From the NCBI GenBank assembly GCA_964017155.1, contig OZ024858.1, positions 27,624,687 through 27,688,686 of the forward strand: DNA of 64,000 nucleotides, written 5' to 3'. The stretch is from Oasisia sp. SBJ-2009 (lineage: Eukaryota > Annelida > Polychaeta > Sabellida > Siboglinidae). Below the pieces are notes generated by a model, which saw only the letters and a list, made by a program, of their open reading frames with translations, searched no databases and was not told the DNA's origin. Of this stretch, positions 1 to 30,200 are shown in pieces; positions within the stretch are counted from its first letter, which is position 1, and the number at the start of each line of letters is the position of its first letter. Both the position numbers and the translations under genes were made by a program.

Positions 1-590
1 TCTTCCTCTTCCTCTTCCTCTTCCTCTTCCTCTTCCTCTTCCTCTTCCTCTTCCTCTTCCTCTTCCTCTTCCTCTTCCTCTTCCTCTTCCTCTTCCTCTT
101 CCTCTTCCTCTTCCTCTTCCTCTTCCTCTTCCTCTTCCTCTTCCTCTTCCTCTTCCTCTTCCTCTTCCTCTTCCTCTTCCTCTTCCTCTTCCTCTTCCTC
201 TTCCTCTTCCTCTTCCTCTTCCTCTTCCTCTTCCTCTTCCTCTTCCTCTTCCTCTTCCTCTTCCTCTTCCTCTTCCTCTTCCTCTTCCTCTTCCTCTTCC
301 TCTTCCTCTTCCTCTTCCTCTTCCTCTTCCTCTTCCTCTTCCTCTTCCTCTTCCTCTTCCTCTTCCTCTTCCTCTTCCTCTTCCTCTTCCTCTTCCTCTT
401 CCTCTTCCTCTTCCTCTTCCTCTTCCTCTTCCTCTTTCTCTTTCTCTTTCTCTTTCTCTTTCTCTTTCTCTTTCTCTTTCTCTTTCTCTTTCTCTTTCTC
501 TTTCTCTTTCTCTTTCTCTTTCTCTTTCTCTTTCTCTTTCTCTTTCTCTTTCTCTTCCTCTTTCTCTTCCTCTTCCTCTTCTTCTTCTCG
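1..590. repeat. TCTTCC / TCTTTC hexanucleotide satellite
   Basis: Perfect tandem TCTTCC units run from the first base to about 434. They switch to TCTTTC units until about 554, then to a mixed block ending near 590. The window starts inside the array, so its full length is unknown. The clean switch between two one-base variants suggests separate expansions of two unit types. Confidence 0.97.
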
Positions 591-654
591 CGCCTGTTGT
601 TGTGATCGTTTTGCTGGTGATTAAGTGTGTATTTACGGAATCCCACAAATGTGT

Positions 655-723
655 GTTTCTGTACATTCTTGTGAACCGCGACAGTCCACACAGTACCACA
701 CGTAATATTGTTCTGATAAATGT
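655..723 (+). repeat. 69-bp direct repeat, copy 1
   Basis: This stretch recurs almost unchanged (two mismatches seen) at 4042-4110 in the same orientation. It is a short segmental duplication or two copies of a dispersed repeat flanking the first four EGF exons. Confidence 0.85.
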
Positions 724-1060
724 AACTAGAATAAATGTAACTGGAATAAGGTAACTAGAATAAGGTAACTTATTTCATTTATATACTATCCATCTTACAT
801 TAAAAAAATGGTTGACCCATGAACCAACAAGGACCAAACAACTGTTTACAGCTCACTGTTGTTCCAGTTCCACTAAACTGATGCGCATCAAGAACATCGA
901 GAAGCGGGTCGTGAATGTATCCACACATTTTATATACTTTCGTCGAATGTAGAACATTCATGGCAATTAAGTTATTAAAAGCTGCACAGTACACACAATC
1001 CCCGAAATTTGCCATACACCATAACGTATTATGCGTTTATGAATCTTATTATTCGTACAG

Positions 1061-17820
<16,760 letters not shown>

Positions 17821-18144
17821 CCACATTCTGGTATTGTGTTGTTTTGCAGACGCAGACCAAGACAATGATTCGTCAAGAGAATTCGACACATGACGTCAAA
17901 GGACAAGATCTAGCGCTTCCTAAGACTTTCAGCCATCCCAATTGTGCGTCAGAACATGTTATACGTAATCAGAGGTGATAATATTATATCAAATGATACC
18001 ACTGCGAAGTGCATCGCCAGCGAATCGTACAAATGTGTGGCGCCGTGGTACAAATGATCGGACGTGGCCTATAGCTTTGTCCGATTGTCAGCCGCTGTCA
18101 GCTTATAATCTGTTATGTGCAGTCACAAATGGCAACGGTGGCTT

Positions 18145-18454
18145 CCCTTACCAAAAAATAGCATTCAAATACCATTCTGACTCAAATACCATTCAAATAC
18201 CATTGTTTTTTAATGTTTTTTGAATGGTACTTGAATAGTCCTAGGGTATTATGGTCAACGATATTGGAATGGTATCTAAATGGTTTTTGAATGATATTTT
18301 GAATGGTATTTTGGATTCTTTGTACCGTTCAGTGGTATTGAATGGTATTTTAAATTACCGTTGAGAGTACCACTGAGTCCTGCTGATATATCATTGATAC
18401 TGAATGGTATTCAATGGTAATCAGTGGTATACCATTGGCTCTTTTTTGTAAGGG
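18145..18454. mobile_element. 310-bp MITE built from AATACCATT/AATGGTATT palindromes
   Basis: The ends form inverted repeats: CCCTTACCAAAAAATAGC at the left, and CTCTTTTTTGTAAGGG at the right. The body is a series of direct and inverted ATACCATT / AATGGTAT words, giving strong self-pairing. There is no coding capacity. The target duplication is unclear; a TA dinucleotide at the inner TTA/GTA positions is one possibility. Confidence 0.8.
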
Positions 18455-19086
18455 TTAATGCCATATACGGCGAAACTTCGTAAAATTCTTGATAATCCTT
18501 GACAACACGTAGTGTATATGCGTAAGTAAAGTCAATACTAGTAGGCACACCTTTAAGATACAGACAACCATTCGAGAATATGTTATTCAATGTGCCTATT
18601 GAATATATTAAATTCACGTCTACTTGAATAGATGCACCGAATATGATATATGGTGCTGGTTATATTGTGTAGATATGTGTTTACTAATCGCCATAATGCC
18701 AAGCAATACGTGTTTAGATTAAACTGAGGTTACCAGCTCTTCTGCCAAAAATTGGCCGAGCACAAATTTGTAACGGGAACTCTGCTGTGTAGAACATGGG
18801 AAAGATAAACATCAACGGCTATTGCAGTTAAGTCTGCTCACCTCGGCATTATTGCCAATCAATTTTGTCTTGAAACTGCATGTTTAATTTACCATTTGAA
18901 CGTGTTGCAGACGGAATCTTTCAAATTGCGAATGTTGTTACGAGCTTATTAAATTATCTAAACACAAGTTGGCAAGCAGTTAGCCTTCAACGTGCATAGG
19001 AGGTAGTACCGTCGCTTTAATGTATTAACATATTAAATAATGAATATTATCCAAGAGCCAATTAATATTATCCAAGAATATGTGAT
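18455..19086. other. Intergenic sequence, no feature seen
   Basis: AT-rich sequence downstream of the EGF/SEA gene. It may include its 3' UTR. No feature was recognised. Confidence 0.4.
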
Positions 19087-19222
19087 ATGTTTATATCGCA
19101 ATTACTTAATTTGTTTGATATGTTTATATCACAGTTACTTAATTTGTTTGATATGTTTATATCGCAATTACTTAATTTGTTTTATATGTATATATCGCAG
19201 TTACTTCATTTGTTTGAAATGA
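19087..19222. repeat. 33-bp minisatellite, four units
   Basis: Four units of the form ATGTTTATATCGCAATTAC plus TTAATTTGTTTGAT. The 33-nt period keeps frames open, but no gene is implied. Confidence 0.9.
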
Positions 19223-19794
19223 CATTGTGCCATGGATTGTTAGTTATACCAAAACAGTTGTCTTCAAGTTGTGACCAACATTTTTTGACATACTGGTAAT
19301 TGTTCACTTTATTATACATATGAGCCTAATCGAATGTACATTTTGCTAGTGGTGGTTAATATTTTACTTAGATGCACCGACTAACTGCGCCTTTAGTTCA
19401 AACTAATGACTGCAACACATCGTAATACACGATATGATTGTCGCATGTAATATATTGTATTGCGTTATTGTGTCAAATAAACAGTATTCTATAAAAGGAT
19501 TTGTTGTATTTCTATTATTAACTAAACCAATCATAAATATATTTATAAAAAGTCAGTTTCATTTCAAATCCACGCTGCAGAAGAATTTTCATTTTGAAAT
19601 AGACTGAGCGGGACCTTGTGTGTGTTCATTTTCCCATCACAAAGGTGTTCCAAACTTCGGCTTCTTGAGCACATCTTTATGCTGTCGACTATTTTGGATA
19701 GTTCTAAACAATGTGTCCTAGGCCATGATCATTCAAAACCGTGTGAAGTCTTATTGCAGCGACATATGGCTACGAGAAAAAATGACAAAGGGGA

Positions 19795-19895
19795 ATCATT
19801 CGACCACGTTGCAATTAGAGTGCGAAGACTATTCGTTGGCCCTATAGTGCTACACAAATATACACTGCTGTCTACAACCAGGTGCTAATTTATAC
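19795..19895 (-). mobile_element. SINE fragment, copy C
   Basis: Only the middle of the SINE body is recognisable (GTTGCAATTAGAGTGCGAA and CCAGGTGCTAATTTATAC). Both the tRNA part and the 3' end are lost. Confidence 0.7.
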
Positions 19896-19899
19896 ATGC

Positions 19900-20505
19900 A
19901 CACTAGATTACCTACATGACATAACCTAATTTTTAGACGCACACCTAACCCGAGTTTTATTTGTTATTGTTATACAGTATAAATTACATATATTATAAGT
20001 ACTAAAGTCCCAGATGTTTTAACGAAGCAGAACCAAGTTTAAAAGTTAACCGTTCAATGTTTATAATAACCGCAGCGCTGTTATTCAAATCGCTGCGTTA
20101 GTAGTATCTTTACTCAACGCGGCGGAGCTAAACATATGAACACAACGCACAGCCAATTGTGGCTCTCGCCGTTCACGCGACAATTCTTCCGAGGGTAAAC
20201 AATTGATTCGTCACGAAGCGTAACATTTCACCAACCAAACGTGGTTCATTAAACATATTTAGGCTGTCGGTACGATATAACATATTTAATTTATACTAAA
20301 TAACATTATTATATAATAAAAACACAGGAGGATCGACTAAGACCACTAAGCTTACCTTATCCCATTAAACTAAGTGTTCGGGTGAGTGAATGACGGAGAG
20401 AATACACCAAAGCGAACTGTATTTACATGTATCCCGTTTGCTTTAATTCAATAAACAATGCCGGCCATTTTGAAACACCGCTAAAACGACGTAATCGGAA
20501 ATGAC
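19900..20505. other. Intergenic sequence, no feature seen
   Basis: No coding exon or repeat family was recognised between the SINE fragment and the MITE pair. Confidence 0.4.
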
Positions 20506-20977
20506 GCTGTAGCGCTTACATTTTTCCGGCGTTATAAATTGATTGACGTTTCTGCGCATGCGCGATATTTGTAAAATCATCAATGTGCAGCGAAATGACA
20601 AAGCTTGTATGGTATAAATACTACGGGTTTGTTCGTCAGGGTGTATATAACCTCTCAGCAAAATTATTTGTCACAAATTAACACGAGGCAAACATGCTTT
20701 GAGGCATATTTAGATATGAAGCGTAAATGACGTCACTGTTGTGCGCCATAATCCGTGACAGTGATTTATAAAAACCGTAATATTTTATTGCATTGAACGA
20801 CATTTTAAGAAACTCTTCACAGTAATCATCACATGAGAGTTAACGAACAGCTCGTGGCATTTATACCGAAAATGCTTTGTTGTTTCGTTGGACATTGATG
20901 ATTTTACATTTATTGCGCATGCGCAGAAACGTCAATCGGAACGTTTTTAACGACCGGGAAAATGTAAGCGCGACAAC
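20506..20977 (+). mobile_element. 472-bp MITE with about 100-bp inverted repeats, copy 1
   Basis: The left end is GCTGTAGCGCTTACATT and the right end is the imperfect complement. The arms share TTTCTGCGCATGCGC and AAATCATCAATGTGC. The whole element recurs at 23857-24329 in the opposite orientation, including the asymmetric centre. No transposase is encoded. Confidence 0.9.
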
Positions 20978-21254
20978 GCTATTACTCGAGCGAGCATTTC
21001 GGGTGTTACGTCACGTCATAGTAGTCATCATGGCGCCAGTCATGGCGCGTGCAACCAGGCGTGTACTGACAGATATGAGTCAGTATCGTGTATTTGTGAT
21101 AGAGTAAAGATTAAGTAGTAGCACTTGATCAACACCTATGGCATAGCCTGCTATGGTTGGCGTCTATATTGTTTGGTATGCAAGATAACGTATTATTGAC
21201 TGTCCTTATACTGATCAATGTAAGCATTAGCACAGTGTAGTACCATTCTAGAAA

Positions 21255-21846
21255 GGCAGTGGCTACGCGTACGTGAGCCGTACGTTTAGGCCGTCAGTCT
21301 AAAAGTACGGCATTCATTCTGCGCATGCGTATATGCTATTATTTTCAGTTACGTGAGCTCTATTTTTAGCATCTTTGTCTAATATGCGCATGATTTCCAT
21401 ACGTGAGCCTTATCTTTAGTAGCTATCAATTCCAAAAGTACGTGAAAACTACATGTTATATTATATAAGCTCTACTGCCGTATCTTTAGCACTCAGATCT
21501 AAAAGTAGGCAGGTGCCTAGGTGAATTTTTTTCACGCGTGCATTCCGTATTTTTAGCAAACAAATCTAAAAGTATGTGAGTTTTTCCGCGCTTGCATGTC
21601 GATGTACGTACGAACGGTAGCTCTTTTGGCACTCAGTTTCTAAATATACGTGAGTTTTTGTGCCTTTTATTTTGTTCGCAAGTTGACATATCGATAACAT
21701 CGTTCCCTCGTGTAATTCCGCCATATCGATGCGACGAGACGGACGCAACATCCATGCGCAGAATAAAAAAATTGATGTGCGCGCATCCTCACGTACGGTT
21801 AGGCCACGGGTCTAAAGATACGGCTCACGTACGCCTAGACACTTCG
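21255..21846. mobile_element. 592-bp foldback element with internal hairpin array and 9-bp target duplication
   Basis: TTCTAGAAA occurs directly at both borders (21246-21254 and 21847-21855). Inside, the termini are inverted repeats sharing the block GCGTACGTGAGCCGTA. Between them are five or more imperfect hairpins of the form CCGTATCTTTAG-N9-CTAAAAGTACGG (clear ones at 21279-21311 and around 21475). The 9-bp duplication and long, repeated termini resemble foldback Mutator-like elements. No transposase is seen. Confidence 0.8.
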
Positions 21847-21971
21847 TTCTAGAAATAGGACCCATACCAGGAAGTACAGTGACAAGAACGTGGCTTGACT
21901 GTAAGCTGGTTTGTGATAGTAAGCCTAATTCAGCTGCCTTAACATTTCAATTTTCAGTCAGTAGCTACAAT

Positions 21972-23258
21972 CAGAGCTGCCAAGTCTCCCGATTTATCGG
22001 GAGATCTCCCGGAAATATAGCAAAATAAACCCAATCTCCCGATCTCCCGGTTTTGATTTGCAATCTCCCGCAAAAGAATCGTTTTTTCTTTTTACGCGTA
22101 TTTTTCTATTTATTTTGCCGGCGCACCCTTTTGCCAGCTGTGAGTCATCTACGGTACCCGTAAAGTGCCGAGAGCAGCCGAGCGGAGACTATAGAAGTAT
22201 ATGGCGTAAGACCACCAAAAGGTGCACGTCCGCCATTCCCCAGAGTACCCTATAAAAGCAGCATTGTGCAGGTTATCTGAATTTCTGTGAGCACATTATG
22301 TAGTGTAGAGTGATTATAAATGACGTTTTTGTGCAGCGTGACATCATGCAGAGCTGTCAAATATTTGTCATTTTGCTTGGTGATGTAATCAGGGGGCAAT
22401 CCGTCGGTGGCTCAAGCAGAAATGGAGGGGTGTAAGGTTTGAATGAACTTTGTGGGAGCCTGAGGTATTAAAAGTTCACGAATTTTTCACTGAACCTCTG
22501 TCTATGGAGGGTAAATATGCTGTGGAATTGTCAACAACAGAGCTGATCAAGATTAATAGGAAATGAAGGAAACGTTATAATGGTCGCCTATGGAAAATGC
22601 AAATGTGGTCTGAGTCCATATCCAACCGCAGGGTCTGTGACCTGTTGGACTTCAAGGTCAATGCAAGCAGCAGCTGCTACGGTATAAAACTTGACAGAGG
22701 CCTGGCAGATGGTGTCAGGAAGGCAGTCAGCAAGGCGAAAGCTGACTTGCAGTAGCAAGAGCCGAAGAACACATGATGGAAATGAAGACGCTAGAAGAGC
22801 ACATCTAGAAATGGACAGAAATGCAGTTCTGCTTGAACTATTTATTTTTTGACTGCTGTTTATAGCTAAAATAAACTGTTACAATACCACAACCATGTCC
22901 ATTTTTATAATAGTGAAAGAATCTTGAAAGTCTCTGTAAACCCCAAAAAAAAGTTAAATTAATTATATATCCACACATGAAAGTTAAAAATATAAAATAT
23001 TATTATTTAAAATATAGTTCACTTTCGAAGAGTTATAGGTGCTAAATATAAGCAAAAACGGCAGGAAATCACGTATTTGGCATTCTCAATTACAATTTTT
23101 TCCGGGTGGGGGGGCATGCCCCCGGACCTTCCTAGCATTCTCGGTTGCTTCGCAACCTCGGGCAAGGCGCTTTGCGTCTTGCATATATTTCTCCCTCTTT
23201 TGACATACTGTAGGAGGGAGATCTCCCGCATCACACTCAATTCAACTTGGCAGCTCTG
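21972..23258. mobile_element. 1.29-kb hAT-like DNA transposon remnant
   Basis: Perfect 14-bp terminal inverted repeat CAGAGCTGCCAAGT at both ends, with subterminal CTCCCG/CGGGAG words repeated on both sides, as expected for transposase binding sites. The flanks share CTACA, a decayed 8-bp duplication at best. The body has short, broken open frames, and no recognisable transposase survives. Confidence 0.8.
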
Positions 23259-23508
23259 CTACATGCAAAATAGATTTAAGTAAAAAACACTCAGTTTTCA
23301 CAATGAATGGTCATCGTTCATGTTAAAGGTGCAGGGCAATTTCCTAACTACACTTTACGTGATGTAAAACCTACCCCTGAGGCTGATTTACGTGCGATCT
23401 CGAACTAGCAGATATGAAGAGCTGAGTTTGCTGTGTCGATGAATCGCAGGGAATCTTGGTGAAAGCACCAACCTTGGATCGACAGCATTCTATTCCAGAG
23501 CACTGGGG

Positions 23509-23616
23509 GAGAATCGAGACTGTCTCGGGGGAGAATCGAGACTCTCTGGGGAGAATCGAGACTCTCGGGGGAGAATCGAGACTCTCGGGGGAGAATCGAG
23601 ACTGTCTCGAGGGAGA
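23509..23616. repeat. About 21-bp minisatellite, five units
   Basis: Units of GGGGGAGAATCGAGACTCTC with small length changes. Confidence 0.9.
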
Positions 23617-23856
23617 ATGGACACTATCAGACGGAAGAACACGAACCGATGAGCCAACACGTTAAGAGAACACATATGAAGGTGTGGATATTGTTGCGCG
23701 GAGAGTATAATAATACCAATACACCTGTGTAGGCGCGGAAAAAAAATTCTGGGGGAGTAAGCATCGGAGCTTCAGCAAATACGTCGTCTCCGTGCTCGGA
23801 TCATGACATCGGAAGATTTGCGAAAAAATGCTGTTGAAAATAGTTCGCCGTCCCGG

Positions 23857-24329
23857 ACTGCCGCGCTTACATTTTCCGGTGGTCATAAACTTTCCGATTG
23901 ACGTTTCTGCGCATGCGCGATAAATGTAAAATCATCAATGTGCAGCGAACCGACAGAGCATTTTTGGTATAAATGCCACAGGCTGTTCGTTAACTCTCCT
24001 GTTATGATTACTGTAGAAAGTTGCTTAAAATGTCGTTCAATACAATCAGATATTACGTTTGTTTAAATTACTGTCACGGATTATGGCGCACTATAGTCGC
24101 GTGATTTACGCTTTCTATCAAAACATGCCTCAAAACATGTTTACCTTATGTTAATTTGCGAAAAATAACTTTACTGATAGGTTATATACATCAAAACGAA
24201 CAACCCGTAGTGTTTATACCATAAATGCTTTGTTCTTTCGCTGCACACTGATGATTTTACATTTATCGCGCATGCGCAGAAACGTCAATCGGAACGTTTA
24301 TAACGCCGGAAAAATGTAAGCGCTACAGC
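23857..24329 (-). mobile_element. 473-bp MITE with about 100-bp inverted repeats, copy 2 (inverted)
   Basis: Same family as 20506-20977. The centre (GCTTAAAATGTCGTTCAATAC, then TCACGGATTATGGCGC) is the reverse complement of the centre of copy 1. The two copies are 2.9 kb apart and could pair. Confidence 0.9.
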
Positions 24330-25277
24330 CTTCAGGCTCCACCTTCTCCGCCGTTTCGGCTCCACACACCGGTAAACGGGTGAGAGACGAGGTGTTGATT
24401 TTGTTTGCAACCTCGCCTACATATATATAGGTGATCTGGAACACTTACATACTTGATAGGCACGCTAGTCTAGCTAAACATATCGCGTGTGTTGTGTAGC
24501 CACGACATGATAAGCTGTAACAGATATTTCATATCACTTAAATCCGATATGTTACCGGTATCCATTGCATTGAAATTGTGGTAGTGAAATAGATGGGAAT
24601 TATACTCCAGGCAGCGTTGAACAAAACTATTCAGTGTCGAAACTAATCAAGCCAATTGTGGAAGTTTAATTAAACTTTCTGTGGAGTTTGAGTGCTATAT
24701 TCAGCTACTAACCTGATATAGCATTGTCTTACCCATGGCCATGCCCTGCTAAATTGATTAAGAATACAATCGTATACGTACGCTAAAATGTCGTCGAAGA
24801 ATTGTGCAAGGTAGGTAATCTCAGGTTTAATAATATCAAAATGCACCTTTCACCAATTGACAGTAGGTTTTTAATTTGCGTCATATTAAACAACAGAACA
24901 ATACTTTCGTATGTCTACTGTAAAGGTAATACTACTGATACTGAAAGGATCACATGAAACAAACTGTGCAACAGCTAAACAAATATAATAAGCAAGTCAA
25001 ATTAACTGTAATGTATAACTTGTAATTTCATGATAATGTGGATCTGGAACACAAATTATGTATGCTTCGCATCAGCACGGAGCATTTGACGATAATCCTG
25101 CTGTTTTGATAATTAAACTTGACAGTAATTAACATTGCATGTCTGATACTTGTCTTATTCATCCGTGTTGCGTTAATTAACTTGTGGACAATTTGATATG
25201 TACAATAATTATATATATAATTAATTTCCTAACCTTGACATGCATTGGTTTTACACGAGACATTCAAACTGTCATAG

Positions 25278-25280
<3 letters not shown>
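24330..25280. other. Intergenic sequence, no feature seen
   Basis: AT-rich sequence downstream (3') of CCDC96. No exon was recognised. Confidence 0.45.

Positions 25281-25344
<64 letters not shown>
25281..25344. repeat. (TA)n microsatellite
   Basis: About 32 TA units, 95 bp beyond the CCDC96 stop codon. It is likely in the 3' UTR or just past it. Confidence 0.95.
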
Positions 25345-25349
<5 letters not shown>

Positions 25350-25438
25350 GTACATTCTTCAAAACTCAGTCTATCATCTCGTACACATACAAAACAAGCC
25401 TATATATACAGCGGCCGTAGCATCTGGTAACTGCTACA

Positions 25439-25734
25439 CTAAACAACCTGACTAGCTTTCGCCTGCTCGATCCTTCTTTTGATGCCATTCAGATTTAGGG
25501 TCAGTTCGGCGTGCTTCATCGTCAGGTCCTGTATTCGTTGTCGCAAGTAGTCCGACTCGTCTATCCTCTCCTCGTAGTCTCGCAGGAGAGACTTGTTGGC
25601 GAGAAGACCGCACTGGCCACGAAGTTTCTGGTTGTCTATGCGCAGGCCGTCTCGGGCTTGCTTCGTCCGCGAGAGGATGTCGCGTTTCTGTAGCAAATAT
25701 TGTGATACATTGAGATAATTCGTATTTCGTTATA

Positions 25735-25801
<67 letters not shown>

Positions 25802-25804
25802 GTG

Positions 25805-25844
<40 letters not shown>

Positions 25845-27149
25845 AACCCTACCAGCCACTTGCACGCCCTACCAGAAGTCATTCTACGTAGGCTGTATTC
25901 CACTGTGGAACGCACTTACCGAGGAAGCTGTCACCGCATCTACTGTATACTGTTTTAGTTTTAATCATGAACTGCCTGCTTTTTTATTTAATGTACTAAT
26001 AATTTGATTGATCTATTTATTATATTATATTCTATTAAGTTGAATTTATTATGTTAGCCCACAATGTCGTATCCTTTACATTGCATGACAGTGAAATGTA
26101 ATGTACATATATTTTATATATCTATTTATTATAAATATTTTATTAACTTATCATTTTAATGTACACTTAATGTACAGTTAATTGTATTTATCTATGTGTC
26201 ATATGTATTTTATTACCTCACTCTTTTAGCACACAGTCACGTTACAACTGCAGGAGAGTGAAACATCACTTTTTAGCAGTAAATTATTCAAGTCGATGTC
26301 TACTACCACTAATAATAATAATAAATAACAGTATTTGTCTCCGCCATTTATCTAGCAATAAAACCATTCAGAGGCGCATAAGCCGCGCATTACCCTTTAC
26401 AGGAATATACAGATTACCTTAAAAATACACAATAAAATAGAGATGTAGTTGTAAAATAAATAGATCAGTAAAAAAGTCAATATAAATACATAATATTAGT
26501 CTTAACAATACTAAAATACTAATACTGATAAATAATAGTTAATTATATTACAAGTAAATAAATAATAAAATAGATGATAAATAGATGAATAAATGTTCAT
26601 ATATTATAAAAAAAATCTTTTAAAGTGAAAACGCTCTTTTAGACAAAAATGTCTTCAGTTGCATGAACTGAGGCAGTCTGTGGCACGCATGGCAAGTGGC
26701 AGATTGTTCCAGAGGCATGGAGCAGCACTTGAAATTGCTTTTTCTCCCTGCAACCGGGAACTGGTGTATATATATATATATATGTATACATATATATGTA
26801 TAAATATATATATGTATATATACATATGTATATATATATTATATACATATGTATATATATATATGTATATATATATATTATATGTAATCCGCTGTGTGCT
26901 GACACTGTGACAGATCGTTCTGTCTGTGGTTACCTTGGCCGCGAGCTCCTCGACACTCTGAAGCTTGCGCTTCTGGATCTGGTTCTCGGCCTGCACGAAC
27001 TGCAGCTTCTCCTTGAGGTGAGTCAACACCTGCACCGTGCTCGTGATCTTCTTGCGCAGTTTCAGCAACTCCTGAAACAGGCAACGTTATGTACTGTTTT
27101 AGTTTGTGTGCGTGCGTGGGTGCATGATGAGTACCTCACTATGGTTTTC

Positions 27150-27200
<51 letters not shown>

Positions 27201-30200
27201 TGTGGTGTGTGCGTGCTTGCGTATGTATGGTGTACGTACGTGCGTGTGCACATGTGTGTGCTTATTTGTGTGTTTGGGGGCACTAGCAGGCCTAAAACGT
27301 TATAGAGGTGTAAGAGATGGATTTATCGTCGACGTATTTCCTATATACTATGGCACTGTGATTGGCATTGGATATCACGTCACACTAATTTATAATTATC
27401 TGACTCGAGACTGGACATGATGGTCTTTGTGCAGTTTGTTAACCCGGATACATGGCGCTTTAGAAATGTTTCCAAATAATAATAAGTGGTTCCTGGTGGT
27501 ATTCACGGTCCCTGCTATAGATATGCTTAGCAAAACACTGATATAGCATCGTTGTGGTGCTGGTATTGAGCCATGGATGAAATTAACACGTGCACACGCA
27601 CACACAGTCGACAAACATACTATACTCAACACACTCGAAAGTACGCACACACGCACAATGTAATGGTTGAAGCATTATGTTAATACTTATTTAAAACTGT
27701 AACTTATTGTCACATGCCCATCAGTGTACACTTGCCTCGTTCCGTTCTTCAATTTTCTCATTGTATGTCTGATTCTCGATTTTGAGTTGTTCAAAATCTA
27801 TCAAGTGTAGTCCTTCTGCCAGCTCCTCCTGAAATAACACACAAGTGTTAGACACAACACGAGTGCAAGAGAATAGAGAGCATATTTCTCATTCTGTCGC
27901 ACGCTGAATTTTAACTGCAATCGAGTTAGTACAACAGTACATGTGAAACTTGTCCGCATAGTGCATCAAAGTTCAGGCGTTTGTCTACGATCTCTTGGAA
28001 GAAACATAACACCAGTATTTTTAACCTCTCATTTGTTTTACCAGATGTTATAAACGTTGTTTGTTTACAACGCTAACAGCGTGGAAATTACCTGCATTGC
28101 GATACAAAATTGCTCACATTTAAATCTTCACATCCAGAGGAAGGGATTTTTGTTTAGCTCTTACAAACTACTGCAATGCATGTGTGACTTGTCGTTATAC
28201 AGAATGTTACTAAAATAACTAAGACTCTTAAAGTAATCAATATACTATAGATAAATAGCATGTACTTATAAATATACGATAATATTCAGTAAATGAACGT
28301 AGTAGTAGAGTCCTGCCACAGTGCCTCTGTACCTTCGACTTCAGCTGTAGTTCTTTCTTCTTCAACTTGTTCTTCAGTTTGATGTTTTCGAGACGCACGG
28401 TGGCAACTTCCATTTCCTTTCTGCTTTCTGTCATCGTGTAAGAGTCCACATCCTGCAGCAACAAATAACCCATTCTTCTAATTTGTTTTCGACAAACTTT
28501 GTTTACTCCAGTGCATACACAATGGCAGATGAACATTTGACTTATTAAACAACTGAACAACAACTATTGATAAATTACCCACAATATTGAATTAGCTCAA
28601 ATAATTAGGCATATGAAATTTATACAAAAACTGTCTCCATTTTGCTGTGGTCGTACTCGACAGTTGCCGGAGTAGCCCAAGTTATCTGTGATATTACCTA
28701 ATTATCTATACTATTCCACCACTATCTCATACGATTAGTTGCTGAGATTTCTCAAAGATACAACATCATAACATAAACTCACCTTTGAACGCAACACCAA
28801 TGACATTGTAAAGAGAGTGTCATCAGTCATCACAGAATGTTCTGCATGTTCAGATTGAGATTTTTTGGTGTGAGTCCTAAGACTCTGCGTATGTTTTATT
28901 GTAGCTTCATTGAATATGTTTTGACATGAATGTATGGAATATCTGTCAAGTTTTTTATGGTTTTGTACTGACCACAAGACAAATTTATCTCATTTGAGAC
29001 ATTAAAAAAGGATCATGTATACGTGTAAATGAAACTGCAATTACTTCAACAGTACTATAACTACCGGTACACGTAACAGAAATATGACATTAATTGCATT
29101 GTACAAACCTTTGGCGGAATGAACTTGCCAGACCGGCTGTTGACAGCATTTAGCGCTATCTGTTTCTTGAAATCAACAAACTTTGCACGCTCCTCCTCAA
29201 CCTTGTTCTGTTTGAATTCACATCTTTTCTTGACTTCCTCTATCTCTTGCATGTAGTTCTCTCGTTTGTCTCCCTCCTGTCTCTGATACTCATCCAGTTT
29301 GGCTGTAGTAAATGAACATTTTGTTTAGAATATTGTCAACAATAAACACACGATAAACAAACACATTTAACTACAATACTATAAGTTAGCACATACAATG
29401 TTCGAATTAGAAGTCAATATAATTTAATATTTACGCCTGACACATTTAAATATGGTTACAGTTGATATAATGTAATGACATATATATATATATTTAATTC
29501 ATATTCACAGTTTATGTATATGATAAGTACCTGGGTAAACATCATTACACATATTAGAGTTTTCTCAGTGACATATTTATATTTGTTGATGGTCCACAAC
29601 CAGACATTTCATAAATAAAAGATTCTTGCATTTACGCTAAATAATTAAGTAACAGTATTAATCACATTCCTTATTTCCCATCCCTTTACACAATGAGACA
29701 TTGGTCGCATAGTAAAACAGACACTATGTCGTTCTAAATCATAGAGCAAACTATTTTTCGTCTTAAATTGTACACAAGCACTGAATTTTTTTATAGTAAA
29801 TAACTAAAGAATGCTGTGTACATGAATAATAACGTTTTCAGTATTACAATATCTGGACGTTTACGATCGTTTACATAGCACCAACATTCCAACCATTTGT
29901 GTCGACAGTACTATTGAATGAACACAAAATTGCATTTCGCAACATCTGATCGTATAATCACGTCGTCGGTTTGTTTAAAATGTGTTATATTTCCAATGGA
30001 TTTTGCTATGCCGCAACATATATTGGTGTTGCTGCAAAGTTCTTGTCACGTCCTGCAAAGAACCAGACAATGGTACGTCACACTCACACATGTTCTTGAG
30101 GTAGCGCTGCTCCTGGTCAGCCACGTTCTTGTTTGTCTCCTGTCGCACTTCGTCTGACTTCCTCTTGCGAAAGTAGTCGGCCAGCTTGTGTTGCAGCAGG

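Noticed and set aside
17850..17868. Alternative last exon of the EGF/SEA gene ending RRPRQ
   Set aside because: It needs a 39-nt intron with donor at 17811. Reading through to TAA at 17818 is simpler. It cannot be excluded without RNA data.
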